64,000 nucleotides of DNA, taken from contig CAJVGD010000046.1 in NCBI GenBank assembly GCA_910890315.1, positions 992,001 through 1,056,000 of the forward strand, written 5' to 3'. Positions 45,970 to 58,349 of the stretch are shown piece by piece. Both the position numbers and the translations under genes were made by a program. Below the pieces are notes generated by a model. The model was given only the letters and a program-made list of their open reading frames with translations, made no database searches and was not told the origin of the DNA. This DNA comes from Serendipita indica DSM 11827. Taxonomy: Eukaryota > Basidiomycota > Agaricomycetes > Sebacinales > Serendipitaceae. The number at the start of each line of letters is the position of its first letter. Positions within the stretch are counted from its first letter, which is position 1.

Positions 45970-47296
45970 TCAACTGCATCGTGCCTTCTGCTGTCTTTCT
46001 CTCGGTGGGCCTGTCCGTGGAGAGCGTGCAAGCTCCGTGAGAGATGCATACACGCTTCGGAGCGAAATTTTGGTTGTAATAGTCTGTCTATCCGCGTCTG
46101 AGCACTCATTTAGTATTATCACCAGCTATAACTTTTTCCAACGCACCAATACGTGCTCCACAGTGGTAGATGCAGGAGCCCCTTGGGCCGAGATGCGCTT
46201 GAGCCGATGATCACCGAGTGAGTGAAGCCAGATGAACCAAGTGCACTGTTCCCATTGGAATGATGCAGTAGACAAGAACCGTTCGGGGCACCAATAAGGC
46301 GCGTCCTGGCGGAGCAAGATTGCACTGCTGGAAGAGACGTCGAAGTCGCGTTCAGTTGTGCCCTGATCCGCCGGTGAGGTATGACCACCGGTGAGAAGGA
46401 AGAACGTCGCTGTTCCCACGTCGGAGTAGTCTAGGCCGTGGATGTCGATCATGGGTACCGCGGCAGCAGAAGACGCCAAAAGAACGGCCACCGTCTGTGC
46501 GTAGAACCGGGCCAGGTTTAGGAGTGCATTGATGGGCGGAAACCCAGACTGTGTGTGCCTGTAAGTGTGAATGGCTATTCCTGCCTTCCCTCCTTTGAAT
46601 TGGAGCAAGGGATGGAGGTCGACCTTGACGCGCCGCTTGAATGCTCTGTCAATAGGCGCCCCCTGGATCAGGACGAGAGAAATAAAGCCTGTGATGTGTA
46701 AGAGGCTGCTTTGATAGCAGCTGTTGACGCACCTGGCCATGCTAGAAGCACATCCATTACCTCGGCAAGCTCGGATTGTAAAACACAGAGACAAAGCGTG
46801 ATATTGGGAGACAAAGAGCCATCTCTGTCCGGGATGTCGACCCAAAATGGCTGGAAGTTGGTCACGTCGTGCAAACTCGCGAGTCGGGAGAGTCGAAATG
46901 CTTGAGGGAGCGCATTCAACGGCGATTCTACTCCTGACAAGATTAGAATAGATAATATTCGAAGCGTGGACAAATACCCGTATTGGTCTTTATTCGACCT
47001 TGAGGAGTCGTGATGCTCAACGCCAACTCTAGCGTAAACTTTGCCACACAGACACAGAGAACTACACGAATCAGCCACCGAGCTGCCCAAACGAGTATTA
47101 TATGGAAAATTGGGGCTTGAGAGTCGCTGAACAGAGTTCCTTCCTGAGCTTGGTTGGCCCGAACCGACGTTGCACTTTCAGAAACTGGGAGTCTCGCACT
47201 AGACTGAGATGAGGACGCGTTCAGTCGTCTGTATGACCCCGATTTATTCATTCTCCATCGAAAGTAGGCGCTGGGACTTTCCCCAACGATGTCCAT
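45970..47296 (-). CDS. Membrane-associated hypothetical protein (384 aa)
   Basis: Exons (minus) 46999-47296, 46733-46933, 46147-46688 and 45970-46083 join in phase throughout. The N-terminal 65 residues are polar. A hydrophobic segment follows (IFHIILVWAARWLIRVVLCV). The remainder has mixed segments: FQPFWVDIPDRDGSLSPNIT, SELAEVMDVLLAWPGFISLV and FYAQTVAVLLASSAAAVPMI. I recognise no family. The splice phases support one gene, but it may be lineage-specific. Its start lies 90 bp from the end of the ATRIP-like gene, in the same direction. Confidence 0.55.
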
Positions 47297-47385
47297 GGAG
47301 TCGCGTCGACCAGGTTAGGAAGCAAGTTGCAAACTAACCGCACTGCGTAGAAAGGAATACGATTACAGATAAATATGCGTGCAGA

Positions 47386-50300
47386 TCACAACATGATGTT
47401 CATGTCCCCATCGTCCGTAGGCATATCGAGCAACCCATCCTGCCCCTGGCTCCGATAATCTTGGCTAGCTCCCGCGTCTTGGTAAGATGCTGAAAAGAAT
47501 TAGAAAAGGATTACACATCGATACGAACGTACCCCATATCGTATCTACTTCTGGACCATTTATGAATTGCTCCAATAGGTCGCGAGCCAACTCTACAGCT
47601 CTGTGAGACGATGTACTCAATGAAAAGAAAACTTACCAGTGCAAGTCTCGCAAAGAAGCTTGCAAGTGTTGTCATTCCATTCGGGCGGATCCGCATAGCT
47701 GAGTCGCCCCAGCCCTACAACGAACATATGCTCGAGTCCGTTGAAACGATGGGGTGGGAATTGAATCACACGCTGAAGGTCAAGCTGGGCGCCCATTTTG
47801 AAGACGATGTAATGCAGAAGTTGCAAAATGCCAACTACAAGGTCGAGATTTCTGATAACAGTCAGATGAAAGCCGGATGGAGTCAAGGGGTGCTGACTTT
47901 TTGGTATGCTTGCTGGCCTCCAAAGACTCGATTGGATGCTCGTCCCAAAGCAACGTCGCGTAGGCGTCAAGCGTTGCAACCAAGGAGGGTATGACAGACT
48001 GAGAATGTGTTACCGTTGCCATTGCCTCTGGAGACGCGAGTGTGAGCTGAGTCAGAGATGTGATAATTGAAGCTTGAAGCTCGTGATGCTGACACATATG
48101 AGAATCAGAAGGTCGTATGGACAAATTACTTACTTCTGCGCTACTCAAGGTGACTGAGTCTACAAGCAAATGGGAAATTCGTTCGATATGAGGGATTCGT
48201 GTCAGATCGCCTGTCGGATTTCTCGTTCCAGGATTATGAGGATATGACAGGAGCATGGCAGCGCATTCGGAATCTACAACAAAGTCAGTATGCGTAGTAT
48301 CCTCTTGGAGGGGCTTACAGGTTGAAATTATGCAGAATATGCGCATAGATGCACAGAGAACCCAAGTTGGCTGCTTCTCATTGAGCAAAGTGGACATCAT
48401 ATTTGGGGCGCGAACAAGATGTTCCAATCTGTTGGCTATATATCAGCTAATCACATCTTCAGGAAGCTTAACATACTGGTTAATGTCATCTTGCGGAGAG
48501 GTTAGACAGAGTAACTCCATCAGAAGTAGACCCTGTCGCATGGCGACTTCCCAAGCATCAGCATTGCCGCCGGAGGGTGGAAGGCCATGGGATTTGACTA
48601 TGTCGACCAGAGCGCTTAATATTGCAGGGCATAGCTCCTCGCAATCGAGCAATAAAGATGTGAGTCCATCGATCCATAGGCACATCGTCCCTATCAATTC
48701 GAGAACGGCTGCCAAGTTGACGAGCTAACCACAGGTTAGAGCCACTGAAATCAGATCCAATGCCTTACCGAAGAGGCTCGGGATAGGACTCCTGCCATAC
48801 GTATCAGGGAAGTCGCAATCCTTGATGCTACCGGAAGGAAGTCCGGTTCTCGGGATGCCACGGCTTCCATCAGAGAGGAGCAACTATGGACGTATGTGTC
48901 TCGTTCCTCCTGTAGATTCGAGAGATCCAAGGAGAACAGACGTTGCAGAGTCAGTTGATAGTCGGGGAGTGATGTGTGTGAAAACAAGATAGCGTAACAC
49001 TAGTGGCACAGTCAACCCCGTGTGGTGGCGACAGACAATCAACTGTACCTGCTCCCGCACATCCGGTAAATTAATGAGCTCGCCGCCTTGAAGCAACTCC
49101 TCTTCTATTTTATCTTCATCTCTCACTTCACCCATACTCGTGCCAATCTCTATGTTTATTCTCGGTGATTCACCGTACCCGTCCACGTCTGGGAAGCTTT
49201 CGAAGACCAGCGAGGCAGCCTCGTCTCGAGATTCTGATTTTGCATGACCAGGTGCCCTTGATTGTGAATCGGCATCGATTGGAGAGAAGTAGTGGTCAAG
49301 ATTTGGTCGTGTGCCTCTGACAGGAGCCTCCATTATGACGGCAGGAGGCTGCGTTCGATGTCGTGGCTTAACAGGAGACCCGCCATTGAAGGAGTCCACA
49401 AATCCAGTAAAGGGTTGAGTTGATTTGGAATGGGCTGGAGCAGCTCGCTGAGGGAATTCGCGTCTGTTTCTCACCGCTGACGTTGAGACTTCTTGTCCTC
49501 CAAATTTTTTCGGGGTCTCGAACTGGGCTTGAAGACCAATGCTACCTCGGCCCGAACCAGATCGACTTACGGACCATGGCGTCTTGCGCACGGTAGTCTC
49601 TAGTTCCTGCACCTGACCGATTATGAGTAAGTTGCGGACGTAGCCGGGATTAACTTACTTTGAGTGCAAAGTTTGTACGGGCCCTCTCCAATTCTTGGTT
49701 CAGCTTTCGTTCTGCTGCTTTCCTCTTCTCTATTTCCTCAGACTTTTCTTGTTGGAGCTTGTTAATCTTCTCATTGTAGGAGTGACTCGACTAAAGAATG
49801 AGGGGCAATAGTGATGATGAAAGGGACCAAACCTTTGCCATGTTACGTCTCAAGGTCTCAACTTCACCCTCTCTCTCAAGCCGAGCTTCAGATGCCTCTT
49901 TCAAAGCGGCCAAAGTTGCTTCGTGCTCAAGTTTTAGCTAACAATTTCAGTTATAGGGACAATTTCGGTAGATATGACACTTACCTTTTCGATTTGCGCC
50001 CGTAACTTGGCAAGCTCATTATCCTCTTCCGCAATAGTCGTCTGTCTCAGTGCAGATGTGATCGCAGCAAATCGTGACTGGCTCGCGGCGTAAGACTCTT
50101 GATATGGTATCGACTGGCTTGCACCATAGCCGTTCCCATTCGCACGGATACCATTCTTATTAGGAATTGATCGCATAATCCGCTGAGAGGGTCCTGGTTC
50201 ACCTCGCAATGGTTGGCTTGCCGTCCTCAGCGTATGAGTGGCAAACGAACCGGTTCTAGGATTGCCTTCGACAGGGTGAAATGTTTGGTACTTGCCATCC

Positions 50301-50578
50301 TTTGCTATGACGACAGCAACCTCGGGCATCTCTTCCTCCACGTCAGCCAGGTCGCCGTTTGGAACCGGGATTGCAGTCCATTCGTCTGCCTTAAACCGCT
50401 TCGGAGGTGGCGGACGAGAAACTCGTCCCTGAGAGGATTTTAAAGGTAGAGAAGTCTTTTGTTTATCAACTGTGGCTTGGGATGCACTCTGAGCGTGTCG
50501 TTGCTCGACTTTGTCCAGCGTCTCGAGCGCCGCGGCGTCAAATAAATCATCGACCAAATCAAAGTCGTCGTCGCTCAT
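47386..50578 (-). CDS. ATRIP/Lcd1/Rad26-like checkpoint protein
   Basis: A minus-strand gene of roughly ten exons starting at 50578. The acidic N-terminal helix (DDDFDLVDDLFDAAALETLD) resembles the RPA70-binding motif of ATRIP. A disordered stretch precedes a long coiled coil across exons 1-3 (LAKLRAQIEKLKLEHEATLA, SSHSYNEKINKLQQEKSEEI, RKLNQELERARTNFALK). After a Ser/Pro linker comes an all-helical repeat-like region (LQRLFSLDLSNLQEERDTYV, ASLIRMAG-type helices, AAVLELIGTMCLWIDGLTSL). The tail ends DMNIML. This order fits ATRIP, the obligate partner of ATR/Mec1 that senses RPA-coated ssDNA. Sequence identity in this family is low, so the call rests on architecture. Confidence 0.65.
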
Positions 50579-50759
50579 CCCATGAAGGTTTGACTGTGCG
50601 TCCGGAGTCTTCCTTTCGAGTAATTACGGGAAGTGGCCGGGTCTAAGGAGGCATGGCTGATACCACCAAGTTGGTTAAGGATAAAATATTCTTCAACTTG
50701 TTTTGGAAATGTATTTACTATCTGCTCATCGTCAGAGTCTGGTGTCGTAGTGGTTCACC

Positions 50760-52004
50760 TTGTTCTCTCTCGACCTCTACATGCAAGGCTCTCGTTTGCC
50801 ATTTGACGATGATGCAGCAGAGTCTAGACTACCCGTTTCTACACTAAGATCTACCGCATCCCCGTACAAACGCGCTCAGTTCACCGCGAGTACGAATCAA
50901 TATACAGCACTTTGGACCCAAATGGGCCAAAATGGACCCAAGCCGAATCTCACCCTTGGTAGATCCAATATTCACTCTGTGCTAACGACTCCACTGTCCG
51001 TAGGGAACGAGCACTCAGATGTTGCTCGCGACGAAAGCGCAATCAGACATGTTATTATCCATCCAAGCTCACCACAAAGAGATAGTGTCTCTGAAACATC
51101 AGAAATTGACGCGTTTGACGCGTCATCCAACGCGCCCAGCTCTCCTCTCGCGGTCCCAGGTAGCCCATCGTCGTCGGTTGCCGCTGATATCTCCGGAGCA
51201 TTCGACACAACTCAGGATGTGGAGGATGATCTAACGGAAAGCGATCACTCGCCCTTCGAACGCGGCCCAAAGGTCTACTCTCCATTTTCATCCCCTCTTT
51301 CGAGCATAGCGGACACTCTTGCGGAACGTGGAGCCACTCCATGTCCACCTTCAACTGTTCCAAACCCGCCTGACGAGTCCCTTGCTTCATCTCAAAGCGA
51401 AGCCGGCCCAAGTACAAGTAGGAGAAAGCGGCCAAGGACCCCGTCTCCACCACGCAAAGCTCCAGCAAGTCGAGCAAAGGGGAGGAAATCCAAGTCAGAA
51501 ATGCCTGTCAAGACGAGCAAAGAGAAAGAAGGAAGTGGCCGTAAACCATCTAGACGACCCTTGGAGGAGCTGAGTCCACGGTCTCTCAAAGCAGCGACAG
51601 ATCTTGTTGGCCCGCTTGTCCAGATTCTCGCATTATCTGGGCGGTCATCAATGCCGACATCCACAATCATTAACGAGTTATTTATGACGACCCCGTCTCT
51701 AAAGTCGGAAAGGACCTCGAAGGAATGGACGGCGTTGGTTATTCTCATAATGTCCAGTCACTCCATCTTTGGACAAGCGGAGAGAGCTGGCTTGAAGGTG
51801 GGTGTATTCCACTTGCCATGGACAAGTTTTCTGACATTGCGATAGAATGCAAACGACGAAGCTGTAGAAGACGAATGGTTCTACAGGCCCGAAAACGACG
51901 ACGATCACGAACGTCGGGAGACGCTGGGCGCTTTCCAGAGAGGTGGTGGAAAACGTCGAGCGACCGTGGAGAAGAAGCAATACTTCTGGAAGCCTGTCCG
52001 ATGA
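50760..52004 (+). CDS. Ser/Pro-rich protein with possible winged-helix C-terminus (398 aa)
   Basis: Exons 50760-51797 and 51846-52004 join in phase 0. Residues 1-270 are disordered with basic clusters (RRKRPRTPSPPRKAPASRAK) typical of nuclear proteins. The last 120 residues look folded. Helices AATDLVGPLVQILALSG and PTSTIINELFMTTPSLK precede WTALVILIMSSHSIFGQAER. After the intron comes EDEWFYRPENDDDHERRETL, ending KQYFWKPVR. This helix-helix-strand order could be a winged helix, but I do not recognise the family. It is divergent from the ATRIP-like gene (181 bp). Confidence 0.65.
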
Positions 52005-52042
52005 GTCTATCACAACCTGCTTATATTGTTGTATTCTAGGAA

Positions 52043-53022
52043 CTAGGAAGCCCGCTTTTCGTATTCTGCTTTGACGTCGTCCCACTGAGGCCTTGGAATC
52101 CGAAAACCACTGCCGAGTGTCGAGTATGTGATATCGCCCATACGCGCAATTGGAGCCAGTTTATGAGGGTCGACTGTATTTCCCGCCTCGGTCAATACCG
52201 CGTTCCGAACATGGATCAGCTTGACAAGGCCGATCAGCATGTAAGAAGTTGGTTTGTCCGGTGTCGACGGCGAAGCGAGTGGAACAGACTTGTATAACTA
52301 TTGGTAGTAAGTAGCAGACTCAGATGGAAGCTGTTGCGTACCTCACACTCCATGCTAAACGCGCTTTCGAGCACGCGAGGAGGCTTGACGAGGGTCTGCT
52401 AAATATCAGCCTTTGCTTAAACCGGTGGATTCTTCCTGACACTCGGTACACGCGTGAGTCCGCTTCCGACCCATTCATCGACCTCGTACGGGGCTTCTAC
52501 CGAGGTCCAGTTGGCCGCCTCTGCAAATGCCTCGGACATGATATTGACGGTAAACTCTCCAGTTTCCATGATGCATCTAGCCGTGTCTTTTGGTACATCT
52601 CCCTTGCAATTGACGGATACGCTGATCATCGGTGGATTGTGGTTGCATATGTTGAAATAACTAGAGTAGATCAGTTATGCCGCATAGCCGGGTTCTATAT
52701 TCTGACCTGAAAGGTGCTAGATTGGCTACTCCCTGCTTATCCTGCGAGGAAACAAATGCGACTGGTCGAGGGACAATGCCACTCGTCATCAGCTTGTAGA
52801 TATTCCTGGAAGTTGTAAGTGTACAGAAAGAGCATCTTTCAAGGCGTACCTAGGCTCTTCCTTTGCTGGATCAAAAATCTTGAATCCCAGATCCTCGTCT
52901 TGTTTCCAACGAGCTCCCAGCGCTGAATCTGTGCGCAAACCATCTCCAAACTGCCACTTTGGTGCAGGAGGCTGTGTATAGTGGAATCCTGGGTCGTCTC
53001 TAAACGGTGCGAGGTCGGTCAT
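52043..53022 (-). CDS. Flavin reductase-like, FMN-binding split-barrel protein
   Basis: A minus-strand gene of about five exons. The core signature is NIYKLMTSGIVPRPVAFVSS, GVANLAPFRYFNICNHNPPM, ISVSVNCKGDVPKDTARCIM, TGEFTVNIMSEAFAEAANWT and PYEVDEWVGSGLT, then HVRNAVLTEAGNTVDPHKLA, PIARMGDITYSTLGSGFRIP and PQWDDVKAEYEKRAS at the C-terminus. This is the DIM6/NTAB flavin reductase family, which reduces or binds FMN. No targeting signal is seen, so it is likely cytosolic. The natural substrate is unknown. It is convergent with the 50760-52004 gene, with 38 bp between stops. Confidence 0.85.
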
Positions 53023-53301
53023 GGTCTAACAGCGGCCCAAGGATGGTGGCCGGCATTGGTGGAGCTGTGGATATCAGATGAGAGCTGCGATGGACACGGG
53101 CATCGGAGACCGTTCCCCTCGTTTCAAACTCCGCCCCGACTTGGCTTATAGACGCCAGAGTGGCGCAATCCAGGTTGGACTCGAACCACGTTCACCCTTT
53201 AAGCAACTTTGGAACCAGCACCGTTTAGCGACTTGTAGGTCATTTTACAGCGTCTCTAGACCTCTTGTAGCTCACTTTTGCGTCTGCTTTGCTAGTTTAT
53301 C

Positions 53302-54365
<1,064 letters not shown>

Positions 54366-54405
54366 TGAACTAAATACGCCGCCATCAGCCCTTGAGAAGC
54401 TCAGA

Positions 54406-55878
54406 CTAACTTTGACCATCTCGAGGTTGACCCCTCGCTTCACGAAGCTGCGCCACAAGCACCTCTAGGCTGGCAAGAATGCTACTCTGAATGTCCCTCT
54501 CCGTCATTTCCGGTGTAGTAAAGGCCTGTTGCGGGTGGGTAGCGAGCGCTGAGGGCATTGGTGGCCGGCTGATCCTCGGTTGTGTTCTATTATCTTGCCT
54601 GTTCGAACGTCTCCGTGTTCGAATGAGCATCGTGGATGGGCGGGAGCCGGCGCCTGCCTCTGAGAATGAAGGGCCGCGCTGGGCGAGCGTTGGCGATCGA
54701 CTGTGTGATGGATGAAATAGCGAAGTTTGGTCGTGTGGCTGAACAGGGAACGTTCTATCGTGGGCGCTCGACATTGTTGAAGATGAAGCCAAGGGAAAAT
54801 CGCGTGGTGGTCGTAGGCTTGGGGACCGTCTGTCGCGCGTTTCATCCATCGAAGAGGTGGGAGCAAGATTCGATATCGACAATGGCATATTGGGGACCAA
54901 TCTAGGAACCGCCGCGCCAAAGCCCGATGTCGACGTTTGTGTCCCACCATCTGCTGCACTATGACTGAGGCTCGAGGGCGTCGCCGATCGCGTGCGCGCT
55001 CCCGCTGCTCCTCCTATACTTCCGGCTCTTCCTCCGGTGCTTGTGCTCGCTTGCCCATCATAGTCGTCCACGAGGTCCTTGATTGGTACCGCAATACTCC
55101 GCATTAGACTCGCGGCTGCCTGCGCGGTCGCTTTCGTGTCAGGCGGGAGCGCACTACTCGAAGAATCATGCCGAGCTCCGTCTGTAGCTCTTCTTGTCGG
55201 ACGTTCGTTGGCGTTGCCTGTGTGGACGTTGGAGGAGGAGGAAGCTGGTGTACCGTGTCGGGAATGAGGAGCGTCCATCGGCGATGATGACACGGCGTTG
55301 ATGGTGATGGCGTTGGCGTTGGCGTTGGCAGGGGGAGAAGCGTGCATGTTGGCCGGCCGTCTCCTGGGCTTTTATATACGTGGTGATCGACGATGTGAGT
55401 TCCAGGTCCGGTGAATTCGTGATGGAAAGGGGAGAAAGAAAAAAAAGTTTTGCAAACGCGGGAGACGCGCGCCGAGCGTGCATGGACGGGGGCAAAGGGG
55501 TAGGAGGAACGGTGTGGTGGGTGGGTTTTGGGCCGGCTCACCGTTCGCGAGGGAGTACCCTCTTCCTCGTTCCAATCCGCTGCGAGCGCGTACAGTGAAT
55601 CAGTCTTGGTCAGTCGTCCCCTCTTCAATGCTCGCTGAAGTGCCTGGTAAGCCGACGGACGAAAGTTTGGCGCAAGTGGCCATTTGCTGCGAGTCCCAGT
55701 TCCAGTCAAACGCCAAATCGTCAAGGTGGAGCGCTCACTTCATCATATAATTGAATATACCCTGTGGGGGAACACCCTTGGTGCTTGGGAGGTGCTCTAG
55801 CGCGTCGATAATCATGGTTTCGTAGCCGGGAAGTGGCACTCTGGAAGAGGTCGATGGGCTTGAAGCCGCATTGGACAT
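54406..55878 (-). CDS. Linker-histone (H15) domain protein with long disordered tail
   Basis: Exons (minus) 55739-55878, 55542-55686 and 54406-55368 give 415 residues, with phase 0 across the 173-nt second intron. The N-terminal H15 fold reads LPGYETMIIDALEHLPSTKG, VPPQGIFNYMMNKWPLA, then NFRPSAYQALQRALKRGRLT and LYALAADW, in register with histone H1 globular domains. The remaining 320 residues are Ser/Thr/Pro/Arg-rich, not Lys-rich as in canonical H1. They end in a short amphipathic helix (ERDIQSSILASLEVLVAQLR). It is probably a nuclear chromatin protein. A start at 55347 would drop the H15 domain, so I prefer 55878. Confidence 0.72.
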
Positions 55879-56245
55879 GTCCGGAGCAAGGCGTTATGCT
55901 CCTCGTTATGGCTAGAACCGTTTTCAGTATGTCTGACGTCTTTGAGCATCCGTCAGTCTCCATGCCGCATTGCGGAAGCAGAGCAAAAAGTACCGTGTTT
56001 CGCTGATTATCGACAAAGAGGATAGAGATGGCATTAAAACACTGGAATAACGTCAGAATGTAGGCAATTGCCGTCGTAAGCGCCGCCGCCGTCCAAGTCG
56101 ATGAATGTGGAGAGGTTCAAGATGAGCAAGGCCGCAAGAAGACGAAAAGGATAGCATTAGATATAAATGTGCGTCATTTACATTATAATACATCACGAAG
56201 TGTCACAAGATATTGATGATTGTGGGGCGAAGTGAAATGGAATCG

Positions 56246-56594
56246 TTAAGAATAGTATTGATATGGCGGGGGACTGGATTCCGAATCTGAATAGGCATAT
56301 CTAATATGTCATTAGTAATGGCTAATGACGACTACCAAGCAATAAAACGCACCCTGGGGTTCTCGGATATGCGGATTCAGTCTTGAGAATGCTCTTGAGG
56401 CCCGGATACGAAGGCACGTAGATTGGTAGAGGACCCTCTTCTTCTGGTCGTTTACGCATGGAGAGTAGTGACTTGAGGCTCTTCTTCGGGTGAGCCTCGT
56501 CGTATGATGGCGGCGGCGGGGGGCTCGAGGCCGGGGAGTGGGCTCTTCTTGATGAAGAAGAGACGTATTGAAGCAGAGATAGAGTTGCCGACAT
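56246..56594 (-). CDS. Small Pro/Ser-rich protein (98 aa)
   Basis: Exons (minus) 56353-56594 and 56246-56300 join in phase. It starts MSATLSLLQYVSSSS and has a PPPPPSYDEA motif (PPxY, a possible WW-domain ligand). A basic stretch (KKSLKSLLSMRKRPEEE) and a second PPPYQYYS at the C-terminus follow. Two Pro-Tyr motifs suggest a small adaptor for a NEDD4-type ubiquitin ligase. That is inference from short motifs only. Confidence 0.5.
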
Positions 56595-57253
56595 TGTGGT
56601 TTAGTTGTGGGTTGTGGCCAGTTGTCGATAAGAGTTCTGGCGACTTATATGCACGCGCGGCCACAACTGCGATTACGCAGCATCAGGTCAAGAACACCGT
56701 TTACAGGGCGGCAGACGTAGAGTCGGACGGCCGGGATTAGTCACAAAGTGCCGATGGCGGTCCGTCTCAGACGGGACCGCTGACTGCACACTGCTTTGGA
56801 ATCCTCCGATACATCGCTGAGCTGCGTGCGTAGTTGATATGTCGCTGCCAAAAATATGTTCAATTTGAGGAAGAGGGAAGTAACAGCAGTCGACCCCTAG
56901 ACGAGTGTTGCCAGTAATTATGCGTCCCAGCCATCTTTGTATCAATGTCTGGTATCATTAGTCTTGCTGGCTGAATGGCTACGATAGCATGTAGACCGAG
57001 TCGTGAATTACACGCTCTGGCTTGTATGCCCTTGCATTGATCATTCGGCTAGTCCTAGGCATCCACCCACACCTCTTCTCTACACCTTTGAAGTATCTGA
57101 AATTAGATTTCTAGGCTGAGGATAGACATTGACATGGCCAAGTGGCGGGGTGTGTTTGGCCGTTGTTTGTACGACCTCGACCGTGTCCTTTACTTTTTGA
57201 CCAAAACTCGTCGCCAAGTGGGCAAACTTGGAGAATAATCCCTAAAATTCAAT
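56595..57253. promoter_or_regulatory. Divergent upstream region, small protein / RPS19
   Basis: About 660 bp with no supported gene, lying between two divergent starts. Confidence 0.35.
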
Positions 57254-57988
57254 ATGCCTGGTGTCCGAGATATTAGGTGCGACCGCCTCCATCGATCCAT
57301 CAAGACCACACCGCTCGCTGTTGGCACCATCAAATCCTAGTCTTATCTCCTGTCGTTATTCTCTTCCTGTCGTCCTAATGCCCAAATTCTTTGCTGCAGC
57401 TGTTACAGTAGCATATGCTAACCGCCTTTTATGCAGCGCCGAAGCATTCATTGCTGCCTATTCGTCGCACCTCAAGCGCTCTGGAAAGCTCGAGGTACCA
57501 AACTGGGTTGACATAGTCAAGACCGGCACCTTCAAAGAGCAAGGTCCCTATGATCCAGACTGGTTCTATGTACGAGCAGGTGGGTTTGCACCTTTTACCT
57601 TGTTCTCAAAGCTAACCAACGAATAGCCGCGGTCGCTCGACACATTTACCTCCGCAAGTCGATGGGTATCGGCGCTCTCGCCAAGCTGCACGGTGGACGA
57701 GCCAATAGGGGAAACCGACCGTCGCACCACGCTGATGCTTCGACCTCTGTCCAACGAAAGGTATGCTATCGTTTACTCTCAGGTAACGCCCCCCTCACAT
57801 ATTTTTTTGTCTAGGTCTGCCAGGCCTTGGAAAAGATTGGCGTGCTCGAACTCATGCCCGATGGTGGACGAAGAATCTCGCAGGATGGTCAACGAGACTT
57901 GGACCGTATCGCGACGGCTGTAGTAGAGAGCCAAAAGGAGGAAGATGAGGAGGATGGTGGCGACGAGGAGGGCGAGGAGGAAGAGTAA
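57254..57988 (+). CDS. RPS19: 40S ribosomal protein eS19
   Basis: Exons 57254-57276, 57437-57579, 57627-57760 and 57815-57988 give 157 residues. Family sequence runs from MPGVRDIS through [40 protein letters not shown] and [20 protein letters not shown] to [20 protein letters not shown]. It then continues [20 protein letters not shown] and [13 protein letters not shown]. The acidic C-terminal run ([16 protein letters not shown]) is longer than in yeast. It acts in 40S assembly and 18S 3' maturation. A 23-nt first exon and a 160-nt first intron are typical of ribosomal protein genes. I looked for a box C/D snoRNA in that intron and saw none. Confidence 0.95.
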
Positions 57989-58349
57989 ATGCATAGTGAG
58001 TCGAACAATCAAATATACAAAACTGGGCTGATACTGGTTTAGATATTCGTGCGCCTCTTCTTGTGTAAACTTGTTCCTTCATTAGGCTCGTCTTGATACA
58101 TGCCCTTTGAACTGCACATTTAGATGAGGATAACAGCGAGAAGATCACATTGTCGACCTTGTTGAAGTTGCATATATTTGGACCGACTACCGCACCTCGT
58201 ACATGCACCCACGCTCCGCAAGAAAGAGGCCAGGAGATGGGTTTACAACTAACGAGCCAAGAAGAGGGAAAATCAAAGATTTGGTTTCGAACGAAAGGAG
58301 ATTGGTCTACGAGTCAAATGCGTGGATCGTTGAAGAATCATTGTCTTGG
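57989..58349. other. Intergenic between convergent genes
   Basis: Shared 3' flanks of RPS19 (+) and the 7TM-like gene (-). Nothing is recognised. Confidence 0.5.

Noticed and set aside
53140-53240. tRNA-like sequence with a B-box (GGTTCGAGTCC) on the minus strand
   Set aside because: The T-stem has only about three pairs, no acceptor-stem partner is found within tRNA distance and the A box is poor. At most it is a tRNA relic.
55104-55724. Long minus-strand ORF overlapping the H15 gene
   Set aside because: Only its first part (NFRPSAYQALQRALK) is coding, as exon 2 of the H15 gene. The rest reads through an intron and a shifted frame.
57277-57436. snoRNA inside RPS19 intron 1
   Set aside because: No convincing box C (RTGATGA) with a paired box D (CTGA) was seen.
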